Part shown: positions 27,379 to 35,847 of the stretch, piece by piece
How the letters are laid out: every line of letters starts with the position of its first letter
Numbering within the stretch: the first letter of the stretch is position 1
DNA from: Bog-473 sp963726135
GTDB lineage: Bacteria > Actinomycetota > Acidimicrobiia > Acidimicrobiales > RAAP-2
Assembly: GCA_963726135.1 (NCBI GenBank)
Contig: CAVSBE010000008.1
Coordinates: 1,302,001 to 1,366,000, forward strand
Length of the DNA: 64,000 bases
Reading direction: 5' to 3'
Position numbers and translations under genes: made by a program
The notes under the pieces: model-generated
Seen by the model: the letters and a program-made list of their open reading frames with translations, nothing else
Databases searched by the model: none
What the model was told of the DNA's origin: nothing

Positions 27379-28587
27379 ATGGAAAAGTACCGCTACAGCG
27401 CTGTCGACGAATCTGGGAAGCAGGTCTCCGGCACGGAGCCGGCGGCCACGCGGAGCGCGGCCCACTTGGCGTTGCTCGAGCGGGGCTACCAGACGATCGA
27501 GGTGTCGGAGAAGAAGAGCGTCCTCAAGTTCGAGGTCACCAAGAAGTTGGTGCCGCGCAAGGACCTCATGCATTTCTCGCGCCAGCTCAGCGTCTTCGTC
27601 CAGGCCGGCATCCCGATCATGGAGGCCCTGCAGGTGATCGCGGAAGAAACGCCCGACAAGATGCTGCAGAGGACCCTCCATGACATGATCGACCGCATCC
27701 AGGCGGGCGATACCTTCGCCTCCGCCGCCGCGGCGCATCCCGAAGCCTTCCCCAATTACTACGTCGGCATGCTCACGTCTGCCGAGTTGACCGGGAACCT
27801 CGACATCGTCCTCGACCAGCTGGGCGACTACATCGATCGCGACATCGAGGCCAGAGGGAAGATAACCGGGGCCATGATCTACCCGGCCGTCGTGGCCGTC
27901 ATGGCGGTCGTGGTCGTGGTCGTGCTGGCCACGTTCGTCATGCCGAAATTCGTGACGTTCTTCAAATCCTTCAACGCGCAGTTGCCGCTCCCGACGCGCA
28001 TGCTCCTCGGCGCCTCGAACTTCGTGAGCACCTGGTGGTTCGCCATCCTCGGCGTGATCGTGCTTGCCGCGATCGGCATCATCGCACTGCGCCGGTCCCG
28101 TTCGGGAAAGGCCTGGCTCGACTCCATGGTGCTGAAGCTCCCCGTCGTCGGCGACCTCGTACGCACCGCGGTCATCGAGCGGATCTGCCGGATCCTCTCG
28201 TCGATGATCCGGGCCGGCGTCGCCCTCCCGGACGCCATGCGGGTGACCGCCGAGTCGTCGAACAACGCCGTGTACCGCAAAGGCCTGTCCACCGTTCGCG
28301 ACGAAATGATGGAGGGCCAAGGGCTCGCCGAGCCGCTGGGCCGCACCGGCCTCTTCCCGGGCGCAGCCCGCCAGATGTTCCGGGTCGGGGAGGAGACGGG
28401 CACCCTCGATGCACAGCTCGCCACGGCCGCCACCTTCTACGACCGCGAGCTCGACGTGAAGATCAAGAGGTTCACAGGCCTCTTCGAGCCGGCAGTCATC
28501 ATCTTCATGGGCGTGATCGTCGGATTCGTGGCCGTCGCTCTCGTCTCCGCCATGTACGGCATTTACCATCAGGTGAAGATCCAATAG
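27379..28587 (+). CDS. pilC: Type IV pilus inner-membrane platform protein PilC
   Basis: A 402-residue T2SSF-family protein with two homologous cytoplasmic helical domains. The first begins at RKDLMHFSRQLSVFVQAGIP and the second at ERICRILSSMIRAGVALPDA; each is followed by the GE/TG turn seen in SAELTGNLD and VGEETGTLD. Membrane segments are AVVAVMAVVVVVVLATFV, AILGVIVLAAIGIIAL and AVIIFMGVIVGFVAVALVS. It couples PilB rotation to pilin insertion. Length and order are standard, and the ATG follows AACGGGAC-type bases close to the pilB stop. Confidence 0.95.
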   Translation: MEKYRYSAVDESGKQVSGTEPAATRSAAHLALLERGYQTIEVSEKKSVLKFEVTKKLVPRKDLMHFSRQLSVFVQAGIPIMEALQVIAEETPDKMLQRTLHDMIDRIQAGDTFASAAAAHPEAFPNYYVGMLTSAELTGNLDIVLDQLGDYIDRDIEARGKITGAMIYPAVVAVMAVVVVVVLATFVMPKFVTFFKSFNAQLPLPTRMLLGASNFVSTWWFAILGVIVLAAIGIIALRRSRSGKAWLDSMVLKLPVVGDLVRTAVIERICRILSSMIRAGVALPDAMRVTAESSNNAVYRKGLSTVRDEMMEGQGLAEPLGRTGLFPGAARQMFRVGEETGTLDAQLATAATFYDRELDVKIKRFTGLFEPAVIIFMGVIVGFVAVALVSAMYGIYHQVKIQ

Positions 28588-28712
28588 GTCCAAATCACAA
28601 GGGAATGACAATAGATAAAGGGGACACACCAAACTACTAAAGCGACCACATTCTGGCGCCGACAACAGAGACAAAATTGCATGTCAAACGCCAAGAAGTG
28701 ACTCCGTTTCTC

Positions 28713-28741
28713 TTGAAGTAGCGAAGTCACACTGTTAGATT
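28713..28741 (+). promoter_or_regulatory. Possible sigma70-type promoter of the prepilin gene
   Basis: TTGAAG and TAGATT are separated by 17 bases in an AT-rich stretch between pilC and the prepilin gene. Position and spacing suit a separate strong promoter for the major pilin; the -10 box is only a moderate match. Confidence 0.4.
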
Positions 28742-28777
28742 TCAAGTTCTCCCGATTGGCGAGGGAGTCACGTAGGT

Positions 28778-28796
28778 AACTAGATGGCATCTAGTT
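28778..28796 (+). promoter_or_regulatory. Perfect 8-bp inverted repeat ahead of the prepilin gene
   Basis: AACTAGAT and ATCTAGTT flank GGC. It lies about 30 bases before the ATG at 28825 and downstream of the possible promoter. It could be an operator or a hairpin protecting the leader of the pilin mRNA. Confidence 0.5.
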
Positions 28797-28824
28797 GCCC
28801 AAACCGAAAGGCGGTATTCCGCAA

Positions 28825-29316
28825 ATGATTAGGTACATCCGCGACATCCAGGCGCACCGAAAGGGCGTCGAGCTCGAGCCGGGGTTCACCCTTATCGAGC
28901 TTCTGATTGTTATCGTCGTACTCGGCATCCTTGCTGCAACGGTCATCTTCGCCCTTGGTGGCGTGACCAGCCAGAGCGCAGTGGCGGCCTGCCAGTCCGA
29001 CGGTAAGTCCTACGAGGTTGCCGTGGCGGCCTACGAGAACGCTCCTGCCAACACGAGCAACGCTGCTCCGACGGGCACCAGTCAGCTGACCGGAACTGCC
29101 CTGGGCGGTCCGTTCCTGCACCAGTCGGCCAACAACCCGAACTACGTGGTTGCGCTCGCTGGTGACACCGGCACGGTCAACAACCTTGGCGCTAGCACGA
29201 TCCCGGCAGTCAACACGACGACGGAGCTCGCGGGCACCGTCAACGTGGGCCCGTCCGGCGGGACGCTGGTCCCCTACGACAGCCAGGGCACTGGCGGCTG
29301 CAACGCCGTCAAGTAG
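28825..29316 (+). CDS. pilA: Type IV major prepilin (PilA-like)
   Basis: A 163-residue prepilin. The leader peptide of 20 residues is basic and ends in EPG, with prepilin peptidase cleavage before Phe in G-FTLIELL; Glu+5 is present. The hydrophobic N-terminal helix (LLIVIVVLGILAATVIFALG) is typical. The head has two cysteines, one in AACQSDGK and one in TGGCNAVK at the end, spaced as in the pilin D-region disulfide. The head is rich in Thr, Asn and Gly. The ATG at 28825 is preferred; a TTG at 28795 would add 10 residues. Flanked by its own probable promoter and a strong terminator, it is probably the most expressed gene of the locus. Confidence 0.92.
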   Translation: MIRYIRDIQAHRKGVELEPGFTLIELLIVIVVLGILAATVIFALGGVTSQSAVAACQSDGKSYEVAVAAYENAPANTSNAAPTGTSQLTGTALGGPFLHQSANNPNYVVALAGDTGTVNNLGASTIPAVNTTTELAGTVNVGPSGGTLVPYDSQGTGGCNAVK

Positions 29317-29354
29317 TCCGCAGTACAGCTGAGCTACAAGACGTAACAAGTGAA

Positions 29355-29389
29355 CCGAAGCGCCCGGCCCCCTGGGCCGGGCGCTTCGG
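29355..29389 (+). terminator. Strong hairpin terminator after the prepilin gene
   Basis: CCGAAGCGCCCGGCC pairs perfectly with GGCCGGGCGCTTCGG across a 5-nt loop. No long T run follows, so it is an I-shaped or partly efficient terminator, which may reduce read-through into pilT. Confidence 0.75.
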
Positions 29390-29431
29390 CATTCACGCCA
29401 ACGAAGAACGAACGAGAGAGGGGAACCGGAG

Positions 29432-30527
29432 ATGAGCGAGAACATTGATGCAATCTCCCCGTGGCTGCAGGTCCTGTGGGACCGCCAGGGCTCGGACCTG
29501 TTGCTGGCGACGGCATCCAAGCCGCGGGTGCGGGTCGACGGCAAGCTGAGCGCGCTCGATGACGCGCCTGTCCTCACGGGCGACCAGATCGATCGGATCG
29601 TCCGAGCCATGCTCACTCCGCAGCAGGAGGCGACCCTCGAAGAGAACCAGGACGTCGACTTCTCCTTCAGCTGGCTGGACCGGGCTCGCCTCCGTGGCAG
29701 CGCGTTCACCCAGAAGGGTGAGACCGCCCTCGCCCTCCGCATGATCCCCTCGGATATCCCGAGCTTCGACGAGCTCGGACTGCCTCCCGTGGCGGAATGG
29801 CTCGCCCGCCTCCCCCGCGGGTTGGTGCTCCTGACCGGTCCGACCGGGTCCGGAAAATCCACCACCCTGGCCTCGGTCATCGACCGCATCAACCAGACGC
29901 GCGCCGGTCCACATCCTGACCATCGAGGACCCTATCGAGTACGTGCACAAGCACGGCCTGTCGGCCGTCACGCAGCGCGAAGTCGGGACCGACAGTCCCT
30001 CCTTCGAGCGCGCCCTTCGGTCGGCACTGCGCGAGGACCCCGACGTCCTCCTCGTCGGGGAAATGCGCGACCTCGAGTCGATTCAGCTCGCCCTCACCCT
30101 GGCGGAGACCGGTCACCTGGTGTTCTCGACCTTGCACACCAACGACGCCTCCCAGGCGATCGACCGCATCATCGACGTCTTCCCGGCCTGGCGGCAGGAG
30201 CAGATCCGGGTCCAGCTCGGTTCGTCCCTGGGCGCCGTGATCGCGCAGCGGCTCATCCCGCGCCAGGGCGGCGGCATGGTCGCCGCCTTCGAGATCCTCA
30301 TCGCGAACCACCCGGTCCGGAACATCATCCGTGAAGGCAAGACCCACCAGTTGCCGAACCTCATCACGACGGGCCAGGCTGACGGCATGTGTTCGCTCGA
30401 ATCGAGCCTGGCCGACCTCGTCTTGGCACAGATCGTCGACTACGAGGAGGCGCTCTCCATCTCCTCGCACCCCAAGGAGCTCAGCCGGCTGGTGGGGCAG
30501 CGCAGTCCCAGGTTCGCGACTGCGTGA
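29432..30527 (+). pseudogene. pilT: Type IV pilus retraction ATPase PilT, +1 frameshift
   Basis: Two overlapping frames together give one PilT-like ATPase of about 364 residues. The first frame (ATG 29432) has the PAS-like N-domain and Walker A LLTGPTGSGKSTTLAS near residue 138. It goes out of frame near 29907-29910 after INQTRAG. The second frame resumes with HILTIEDPIEYVHKHG (Asp box), DPDVLLVGEMRD (Walker B), GHLVFSTLHTNDA (His box) and AAFEILIANHPVRN. One extra base in GGTCCAC explains the break. There is no zinc site, as expected for PilT. PilT retracts pili and powers twitching and DNA uptake. If the lesion is real the cell would have non-retractile pili. Confidence 0.88.
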
Positions 30528-31246
30528 CGGTCAGCACCTCTGCCAAGCGCGGACCGGATCTCCCCTATTCACTCGTCGCCGGGGTGACCCCCTGTGGGCC
30601 CGCCTGGCTCGTCGCACCGGCGAAATTGCAGGGGACCGTCTTCGCGCCCGAGGAGCCGCAGCTCATCTCCCCCTTCACCGAGGTCATCGACATGCGGCCC
30701 ACCTACTCGGTGATCGCGCTGAACGCGCCCGTCGGGTACCTCGATGTCGCCGCCGCCGGCGGCCGGACGTGCGACCGCGAGGCGCGAGGGCTCCTCGGAC
30801 CCAAGCGTGGCTCCTCCATTCAGAGTGCGCCGGTCCGTTCGAGCACCAACGAGCTCGAGTTCCTGCCCGACCACCTCGACGCCATCAGCATGACGCTCCT
30901 CCCCCGCTATCGCGAGGTCGCGGGTGAAATGGCACCCTTCCGGCAGCGCACGGTGTACGAGGTGCACTCGGACATGTGCTTCTACGAGCTCAACGACGGC
31001 GAGCCAATGCAGTTCTCCAAGCACAGCGAGGCCGGTGTCGAAGAGCGCCGGGCGCTTCTCAAGGTGAAGTTCCCGGGAGCCGACCGGATCCTCTCGTCGG
31101 AGCATCCCGCCGCATCGTTGTCCCATCTCCTCGACGTCGCCGCCTTCGTCTGGACGGCTCGCCGGATCTTCCACCGGGCCGCCATCCGGATCCCGGAGGA
31201 TCCCGAATGGGACGAGCTGGGGTTGCGGATGGAGATCGTGCGCTGA
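30524..31246 (+). CDS. DUF429 family protein
   Basis: A 240-residue protein starting at a GTG inside the pilT stop (4-bp overlap). The DUF429 pattern is visible: an opening AGVTPCGPAWLVAPA strand, an RPTYSVIALNAPVGY segment (an Asp is usual where Asn stands here), CDREARGLLGPKRGSSIQSA, and MCFYELNDGEPMQFSKHSEAG in the second half. The family is predicted to have an RNase H-like fold and nuclease activity, but this has not been proved generally. Its coupling to pilT is odd and may be a lineage trait. Confidence 0.78.
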   Translation: MTVSTSAKRGPDLPYSLVAGVTPCGPAWLVAPAKLQGTVFAPEEPQLISPFTEVIDMRPTYSVIALNAPVGYLDVAAAGGRTCDREARGLLGPKRGSSIQSAPVRSSTNELEFLPDHLDAISMTLLPRYREVAGEMAPFRQRTVYEVHSDMCFYELNDGEPMQFSKHSEAGVEERRALLKVKFPGADRILSSEHPAASLSHLLDVAAFVWTARRIFHRAAIRIPEDPEWDELGLRMEIVR

Positions 31247-31264
31247 CTTTCGAGAGTCGGCGGC

Positions 31265-32038
31265 TCAGTGACTGGTGAATGGGCGCAGGAGCTCGGGCCC
31301 GGCGAACACGGCCACCGCACAGCCGACGGCAAGGAAGACACCATAGGGAATCTGCTGTTGCCGGCTCATGCGTTTGGAGGCGATGAGCGCGATGCCGATG
31401 ACGGCTCCGATCAGGTTGGCCGCGAAGAATCCCAGTAGGACGTAGCCCACGCCCAACCAGCCCAGAGCGAGGCCCAACACCGGCGCGAGGCGGACGTCGC
31501 CGAAACCGAGCATCCTGGGACTCGCGAGATTGAGCAAGAAGAACACGACGAACCAGGCCGCCCCGCAGATGGCGCCCACGAGCAAGTCGTGCCAGCGCCC
31601 CGTTGCCGCCGCAGCGACGACGAAAAGGGCCGTCACGAGCACCGACAGCGGCCAGACGATCTTCCTCGGCAGCAGCAGGGTCTCGACGTCGATGACGGAG
31701 AGCGCCAGTAGCCCGGCGAAAAGGACCAGGAACGCCGGGAGCGCCCAGTCGTAGCCGAACCGGGCCGCGAGACCCGCGAACAGCGCGGCGCAGGACAGCT
31801 CGACCAGAGGGTAGCGGGCCGAGATCGGCTCGTGGCAGTGCCGGCAGCGCCCCCGCAGCAGCACCCAGGACAGCACCGGGATGTTGTCCCGCTCGGCGAT
31901 CGGCGTGCCGCATGACGGGCACGCCGAGCGCGGCGACACGATCGACATGCCATTCGGCACCCTGTAGATCACCACGTTGAGGAACGAGCCGATGGCGAGC
32001 CCCAAGAGCGCGCACAGGATGATGAGGACTCCGAGCAC
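31265..32038 (-). CDS. pilD: Prepilin peptidase / N-methyltransferase PilD
   Basis: A 257-residue A24-family aspartic peptidase with about eight membrane helices. The N-terminal domain has the cysteine pairs CPSC and CRHC of the methyltransferase region and the GSFLNVVIYRVPNGM opening. The two catalytic aspartates lie in SVIDVETLLLP and MLGFGDVRLAPVLGL. It cleaves the prepilin leader before Phe and methylates the new N-terminus. It is transcribed toward the pilB-pilT genes from a GTG at 32038, completing the pilus set. Confidence 0.94.
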   Translation of the reverse strand: MLGVLIILCALLGLAIGSFLNVVIYRVPNGMSIVSPRSACPSCGTPIAERDNIPVLSWVLLRGRCRHCHEPISARYPLVELSCAALFAGLAARFGYDWALPAFLVLFAGLLALSVIDVETLLLPRKIVWPLSVLVTALFVVAAAATGRWHDLLVGAICGAAWFVVFFLLNLASPRMLGFGDVRLAPVLGLALGWLGVGYVLLGFFAANLIGAVIGIALIASKRMSRQQQIPYGVFLAVGCAVAVFAGPELLRPFTSH

Positions 32039-32232
32039 CAGCGCGCGCCTAGGGAGTCCGCGGATTCGCCATGGCCGACAACGCTATCGGCGGACACCGT
32101 CATCCTGGTGCATCTCGCTCCGTGCCAGTTCGCTGCATCGCGTGGCACCCCGCCGTCATTCGCCATGCCGGGTATCTGAGATCGGAGGCCGGCCGTGCCG
32201 CGCGTGCACGTGAACCCTGCGAGCATGTACCC

Positions 32233-32601
32233 ATGGGACCCGGTGCCGACGCCGACGCGCCCCTCGAGAATGCGCCAGAGGAGCCAGAGGACACACAGGA
32301 CGCAGAGGGCGCAGGGGACGTAGACGACGCAGAGTACACAGAGGACGATGGTGGCGGAGAAGCGTCCGGGACCTTTGACCGCTGGCGTAGGGAATCGGCA
32401 CTCGGCAACGTCGGTACGGGCGTCGCACGAGGTCTTCAGGCTGTCTTCGCGCCGCACGTCGACCAGATCGTGATCATGGCGTCTGTTCCCGGAGACCCGC
32501 CCGACGCGGACGATCGTGTCCACGTGATCCTCGATCCTGATGATCCGACCAAGTCGATCGCCATCGTGCCCGATCCGAAACCCGATCCGTCTGTGGGCTG
32601 A
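32233..32601 (+). CDS. Hypothetical acidic protein
   Basis: A 122-residue protein, very acidic in the first 50 residues (NAPEEPEDTQDAEGAGDVDD), then a short region with FDRWRRESALGNVGTGVARG and a C-terminal part VDQIVIMASVPGDPPD to DDPTKSIAIVPDPKPDP. No membrane segment and no known motif. The coding DNA of the acidic part is made of near-repeats of GAGGAC/GACGCA. The ATG at 32233 is the last one before the acidic part; the gene is moderately supported. Confidence 0.5.
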   Translation: MGPGADADAPLENAPEEPEDTQDAEGAGDVDDAEYTEDDGGGEASGTFDRWRRESALGNVGTGVARGLQAVFAPHVDQIVIMASVPGDPPDADDRVHVILDPDDPTKSIAIVPDPKPDPSVG

Positions 32602-32734
32602 TCCGGCGCCACGGCGGCCCATTGATGCAGGGGAAGGCCGTGTTCGGCCTGCCACCACTTGGTTCCGACGTGGTCCCGCCCTCGGGGCCGGGGCAATCCT
32701 TGACACCCTTCGGGCTGAGACTTACCATCCGGGG

Positions 32735-32755
32735 TATCGGACAACATGTCCGATA
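32735..32755 (+). promoter_or_regulatory. Perfect 9-bp inverted repeat, likely TetR operator
   Basis: TATCGGACA and TGTCCGATA flank ACA, 23 bases before the P450 start. Size and symmetry suit a dimeric TetR repressor, and a tetR gene is the next but one in the same operon, so autoregulation is likely. Confidence 0.65.
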
Positions 32756-32778
32756 ATTCAGAGGAGATGTCAAAGACC

Positions 32779-34014
32779 ATGAGCACCCTGGCGGACGTGA
32801 CCCCTGTCGATCTCTCGGACTCCCGCTCCTTTGTGGCGGGCGTGCCGCACGCCTGGTTGGCCCACCTGCGGCGCCACGACCCGGTCCATTGGCAGGACGA
32901 GCCCGGCGGCCCCGGGTTCTGGGCCGTGACCAAGTACGAGGACTGCGTCGCCGTCAACCGCGAGTACGACCGTTTCAGCTCTGCCGCCCAGGGGACCATG
33001 CCCTTCGAGCTCGGCGAGGAAGAGGTCGCCCAGCAGAGCTTGATGATGCTGAACATGGACCCCCCGCTCCACACCCGCTACCGGCGGCTGGTCAACAAGG
33101 GGTTCACGCCCCGCATGGTGCGCGATCTCGAGGAGAGCATCCACCGCTCCACCGACGCCATCATCGACCAGGTGATCGAGACGGGCGAGGCCGACTTCGT
33201 CACCCAGCTCTCTGCCGAATTGCCTCTCCAGGTCATCGCCGAGTTGCTCGGCGTTCCCCAGGCCGACCGCCACAGGATGTTCGACTGGTCCAACCACATG
33301 GTTGGCAGCGAGGACCCCGAGTACCAGCTGCAGGCCGAGATGGCCCTCAACGCTGCCATGGAGCTCTACGCCTACGCCGCTGAGCTCTTCGGCCAAAAGC
33401 GAATCGACCCGCACGCGGACCTCATGAGCGTGCTGACCACCGTCGAGATCGATGGCGAGCGTCTGAGCGAGCTGGAGCTGGAGCTCTTCTTCCTCCTTCT
33501 CACCGTGGCCGGCAACGAGACGACCCGGAACCTGATGTCCAACGCGATGCACGCGTTCTTCGAGCACCCCGAGCAGTGGCGGCGCTTGCTCAAGGACCGC
33601 AGCCTCCTCCCCGGAGCCGTCGAGGAGATGCTGCGCTTCGTCTCGCCCGTCATGAACTTCCGCCGCACCGCCATGGGCGACACCGAGCTGAGCGGCACCA
33701 AGATCGCCGCCGGCGACAAGGTCGTCTTCTTCCACGCGTCGGCCAACCGGGACGAGGACATCTTCGAGCACCCCGACACGTTCGACATCACGCGGGACCC
33801 CAACCCGCACATCGCCTTCGGCGGTGGGGGGCCTCACTTCTGCCTCGGAGCCAACCTGGCCCGCATGGAGATCCGCGTGATGTTCGAACACCTGCTCGAC
33901 CGGATGCCCGACATCCACCGGAACGGGGAGACCCAGCGCCTCCAGTCCCGGTTCATCAACGGCGTCAAGCACCTTCCGGTGGCCTTCACCCCCTCTGCCC
34001 GCGTCGGCGCCTGA
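32779..34014 (+). CDS. Cytochrome P450 (CYP125/CYP124-like)
   Basis: A soluble P450 of about 411 residues. Marks are the I-helix VAGNETTRNLM near residue 244, the ExxR motif in AVEEMLRFVSP and the haem loop FGGGGPHFCLGANLARME with the Cys ligand near residue 355. LMMLNMDPPLHTRYRRLVNK and the ending SRFINGVKHLPVAF are close to the CYP124/125/142 group, which hydroxylates sterol or branched lipid side chains. GAGGAG lies 12 bases before the ATG at 32779; an ATG at 32767 is possible, and one at 32746 would sit inside the operator palindrome. It needs a ferredoxin partner, none of which is encoded here. Confidence 0.92.
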   Translation: MSTLADVTPVDLSDSRSFVAGVPHAWLAHLRRHDPVHWQDEPGGPGFWAVTKYEDCVAVNREYDRFSSAAQGTMPFELGEEEVAQQSLMMLNMDPPLHTRYRRLVNKGFTPRMVRDLEESIHRSTDAIIDQVIETGEADFVTQLSAELPLQVIAELLGVPQADRHRMFDWSNHMVGSEDPEYQLQAEMALNAAMELYAYAAELFGQKRIDPHADLMSVLTTVEIDGERLSELELELFFLLLTVAGNETTRNLMSNAMHAFFEHPEQWRRLLKDRSLLPGAVEEMLRFVSPVMNFRRTAMGDTELSGTKIAAGDKVVFFHASANRDEDIFEHPDTFDITRDPNPHIAFGGGGPHFCLGANLARMEIRVMFEHLLDRMPDIHRNGETQRLQSRFINGVKHLPVAFTPSARVGA

Positions 34015-34042
34015 GCCGGCCGACCGGGCGGAGCAGGTAACC

Positions 34043-34666
34043 ATGGCTCGGCGCGCGCCCGATGCCCTGAAGGAGGTCATCCGGGACTTCCGGCGCGACC
34101 AGATCATGGACACGGCGCGCCGACTCTTCGGCGAGCGGGGCACCACCGACGTCTCCATGGACGAGATCGCGGCGGAGGCCGGCGTCGCCCGCTCGACCGT
34201 CTACGTCTACTTCTCCAATCGGGATGACCTCCTGCGCGCCTGCGTGCAGTCCATGTACGACCGCCTGGAAGACACCATCGCGCTCGTTGTCGACGACGGC
34301 GCCCCCCCGGTGGAGCGGCTGCGCAGGCTCGTCCTCGCCCTGCTGGAGCGGATCGACGAGAGCCCCGCCTTCTTCCGCCTGGCCATGGCCACCCAGGCGA
34401 CCACCGGAGCGGCCGGGTCCGCGGCGGTGGGCGGAGCGCTGATGATGATCGGTCTCGACATGATCCGCGTGCTCGAGGACCTCGTGGTGGCGGGCGTGGC
34501 GGCCGGGGACTTCCGGGACGATATCGACCCCGGGCGCGCCGTCGTCCTCGTCGGCCAGCAGATCTACGGCGCGCTGTCGGTCCGGGCCGGCGAACCAGAG
34601 CCCGTTCCGGCCGAGCTGGCGGCCGCCGAGATCTGCCGCTTCGTGTGCAGGGGGTTGGGGGAATGA
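34043..34666 (+). CDS. TetR-family transcriptional regulator
   Basis: A 207-residue regulator. The N-terminal helix-turn-helix is clear: QIMDTARRLFGERGTTDVSM, then IAAEAGVARSTVYVYFSNRD. The C-terminal half is a helical ligand domain (LVVDDGAPPVERLRRLVLAL, QQIYGALSVRAG). It lies 28 bases after the P450 gene and one base before the LLM gene, and probably binds the palindrome at 32735-32755 to control all three. The ligand is likely a P450 substrate or product. Confidence 0.9.
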   Translation: MARRAPDALKEVIRDFRRDQIMDTARRLFGERGTTDVSMDEIAAEAGVARSTVYVYFSNRDDLLRACVQSMYDRLEDTIALVVDDGAPPVERLRRLVLALLERIDESPAFFRLAMATQATTGAAGSAAVGGALMMIGLDMIRVLEDLVVAGVAAGDFRDDIDPGRAVVLVGQQIYGALSVRAGEPEPVPAELAAAEICRFVCRGLGE

Positions 34667-34667
34667 C

Positions 34668-35549
34668 GTGAAGTTCGATCTGTGGATGCCGACGGCGAGC
34701 CCCATGACCACGCCGGAGCTGCTCGACGCCGTGGCCGAAGGCGCCGAGGCTCGTGGCATCGGGACCATCTGGGTCGGCGAGCACGTGGTCCTCTTCGAGC
34801 AGTACGAGAGCCGCTACCCCTATGCCCAGGACGGGCGCATCCCGGCACCGCCGGGGAGCGGGCTGCTCGAGCCCCTGGTGACCTTGACCTATCTCGCGGC
34901 GCGCACGACGACGGTGCGACTGGGGACCGCAATGCTGCTCCTGCCCCAGCGCAACCCGGTCTACGTGGCCAAGGAGGTCAGCACGCTCGACTGGCTCTCT
35001 GGCGGGCGGGTCGACCTGGGCATCGGCGTCGGCTGGCTCAAGGAGGAGTTCGACGCGCTCAACGTGCCCTGGGAGCGCCGTGGCCGGCGCACGGACGAGT
35101 ACCTCGAGGTGCTGCGCACGCTCTGGGTGGACGACACGTCCTCGTTCCACGGCGAGATCTACGACCTCCCCCCGAGCCAGATGTACCCCAAGCCGGTGCA
35201 GCAGCCGCATCCTCCGATCCACATCGGTGGCGAGACCCCGGCCGCGCTGCGGCGGGCGGCGCGCCGCGGCCAGGGCTGGCACACGTTCAACCGGTCGCCG
35301 GCGGAGCTGGCGGCCGGGCTGGCCGAACTCGACGAGGAGCTCGAGGCCGCGGGGCGCAGCCGTGCCGAGCTGCGCATCACCGTGTGCCCCTACTTCAACC
35401 AACTGACACCCGAGTGGGTGGAGGGCTACGCCGAGGCGGGCGCGGACGCCGTGGCGGCCCTCTTCTTCGCCTTCTCACCCGACGATGTCGTTCGCGCGTT
35501 CGACGACCTCGAGGCCTGTCGGGAGGTGGCAGCGCGCACGGGTGGCTGA
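34668..35549 (+). CDS. LLM-class F420-dependent oxidoreductase
   Basis: A 293-residue TIM-barrel luciferase-like enzyme. It opens with MKFDLWMPTASPMTTPELLD and has IGTIWVGEHVV, TTTVRLGTAMLLLPQRNP, STLDWLSGGRVDLGIGVGWL and EEFDALNVPWERRGRRTDEY, all typical of the F420 (TIGR03619-like) group. It transfers hydride to or from a substrate using reduced deazaflavin. The start is a GTG one base after the tetR stop. Together with the P450 it suggests a lipid or sterol oxidation pathway. Confidence 0.9.
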   Translation: MKFDLWMPTASPMTTPELLDAVAEGAEARGIGTIWVGEHVVLFEQYESRYPYAQDGRIPAPPGSGLLEPLVTLTYLAARTTTVRLGTAMLLLPQRNPVYVAKEVSTLDWLSGGRVDLGIGVGWLKEEFDALNVPWERRGRRTDEYLEVLRTLWVDDTSSFHGEIYDLPPSQMYPKPVQQPHPPIHIGGETPAALRRAARRGQGWHTFNRSPAELAAGLAELDEELEAAGRSRAELRITVCPYFNQLTPEWVEGYAEAGADAVAALFFAFSPDDVVRAFDDLEACREVAARTGG

Positions 35550-35847
35550 GGCGGGCCCAACACGCAACATCCACGGGCGGTGCGAGCTGCGCTGCGTGCT
35601 CGGGGCGGAACAGGCCCGCTTCCTCGCACCACCCGAAGACACTTGGCCGTTCGAACGTAGGACGAGAACCCGCTCGGACGCATCGTCCGGAGGGCTGATC
35701 GTCCCACCAACTTTTCATCCTTGGGGATGAGCCGCGGGCCCGCCGGCGGCGGGGAGGCTGGGGGGGGTGGGACAGGGAGGGTTGACGGACGGAGACCCAG
35801 CTCAGGCGGCACTACCATGGTCGTCCCGCCTGGGAACGAAGGATCAC

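Noticed and set aside
32770..34158. 462-codon minus-strand frame opposite the P450 gene
   Set aside because: The plus strand is an unmistakable P450 with haem-binding loop.
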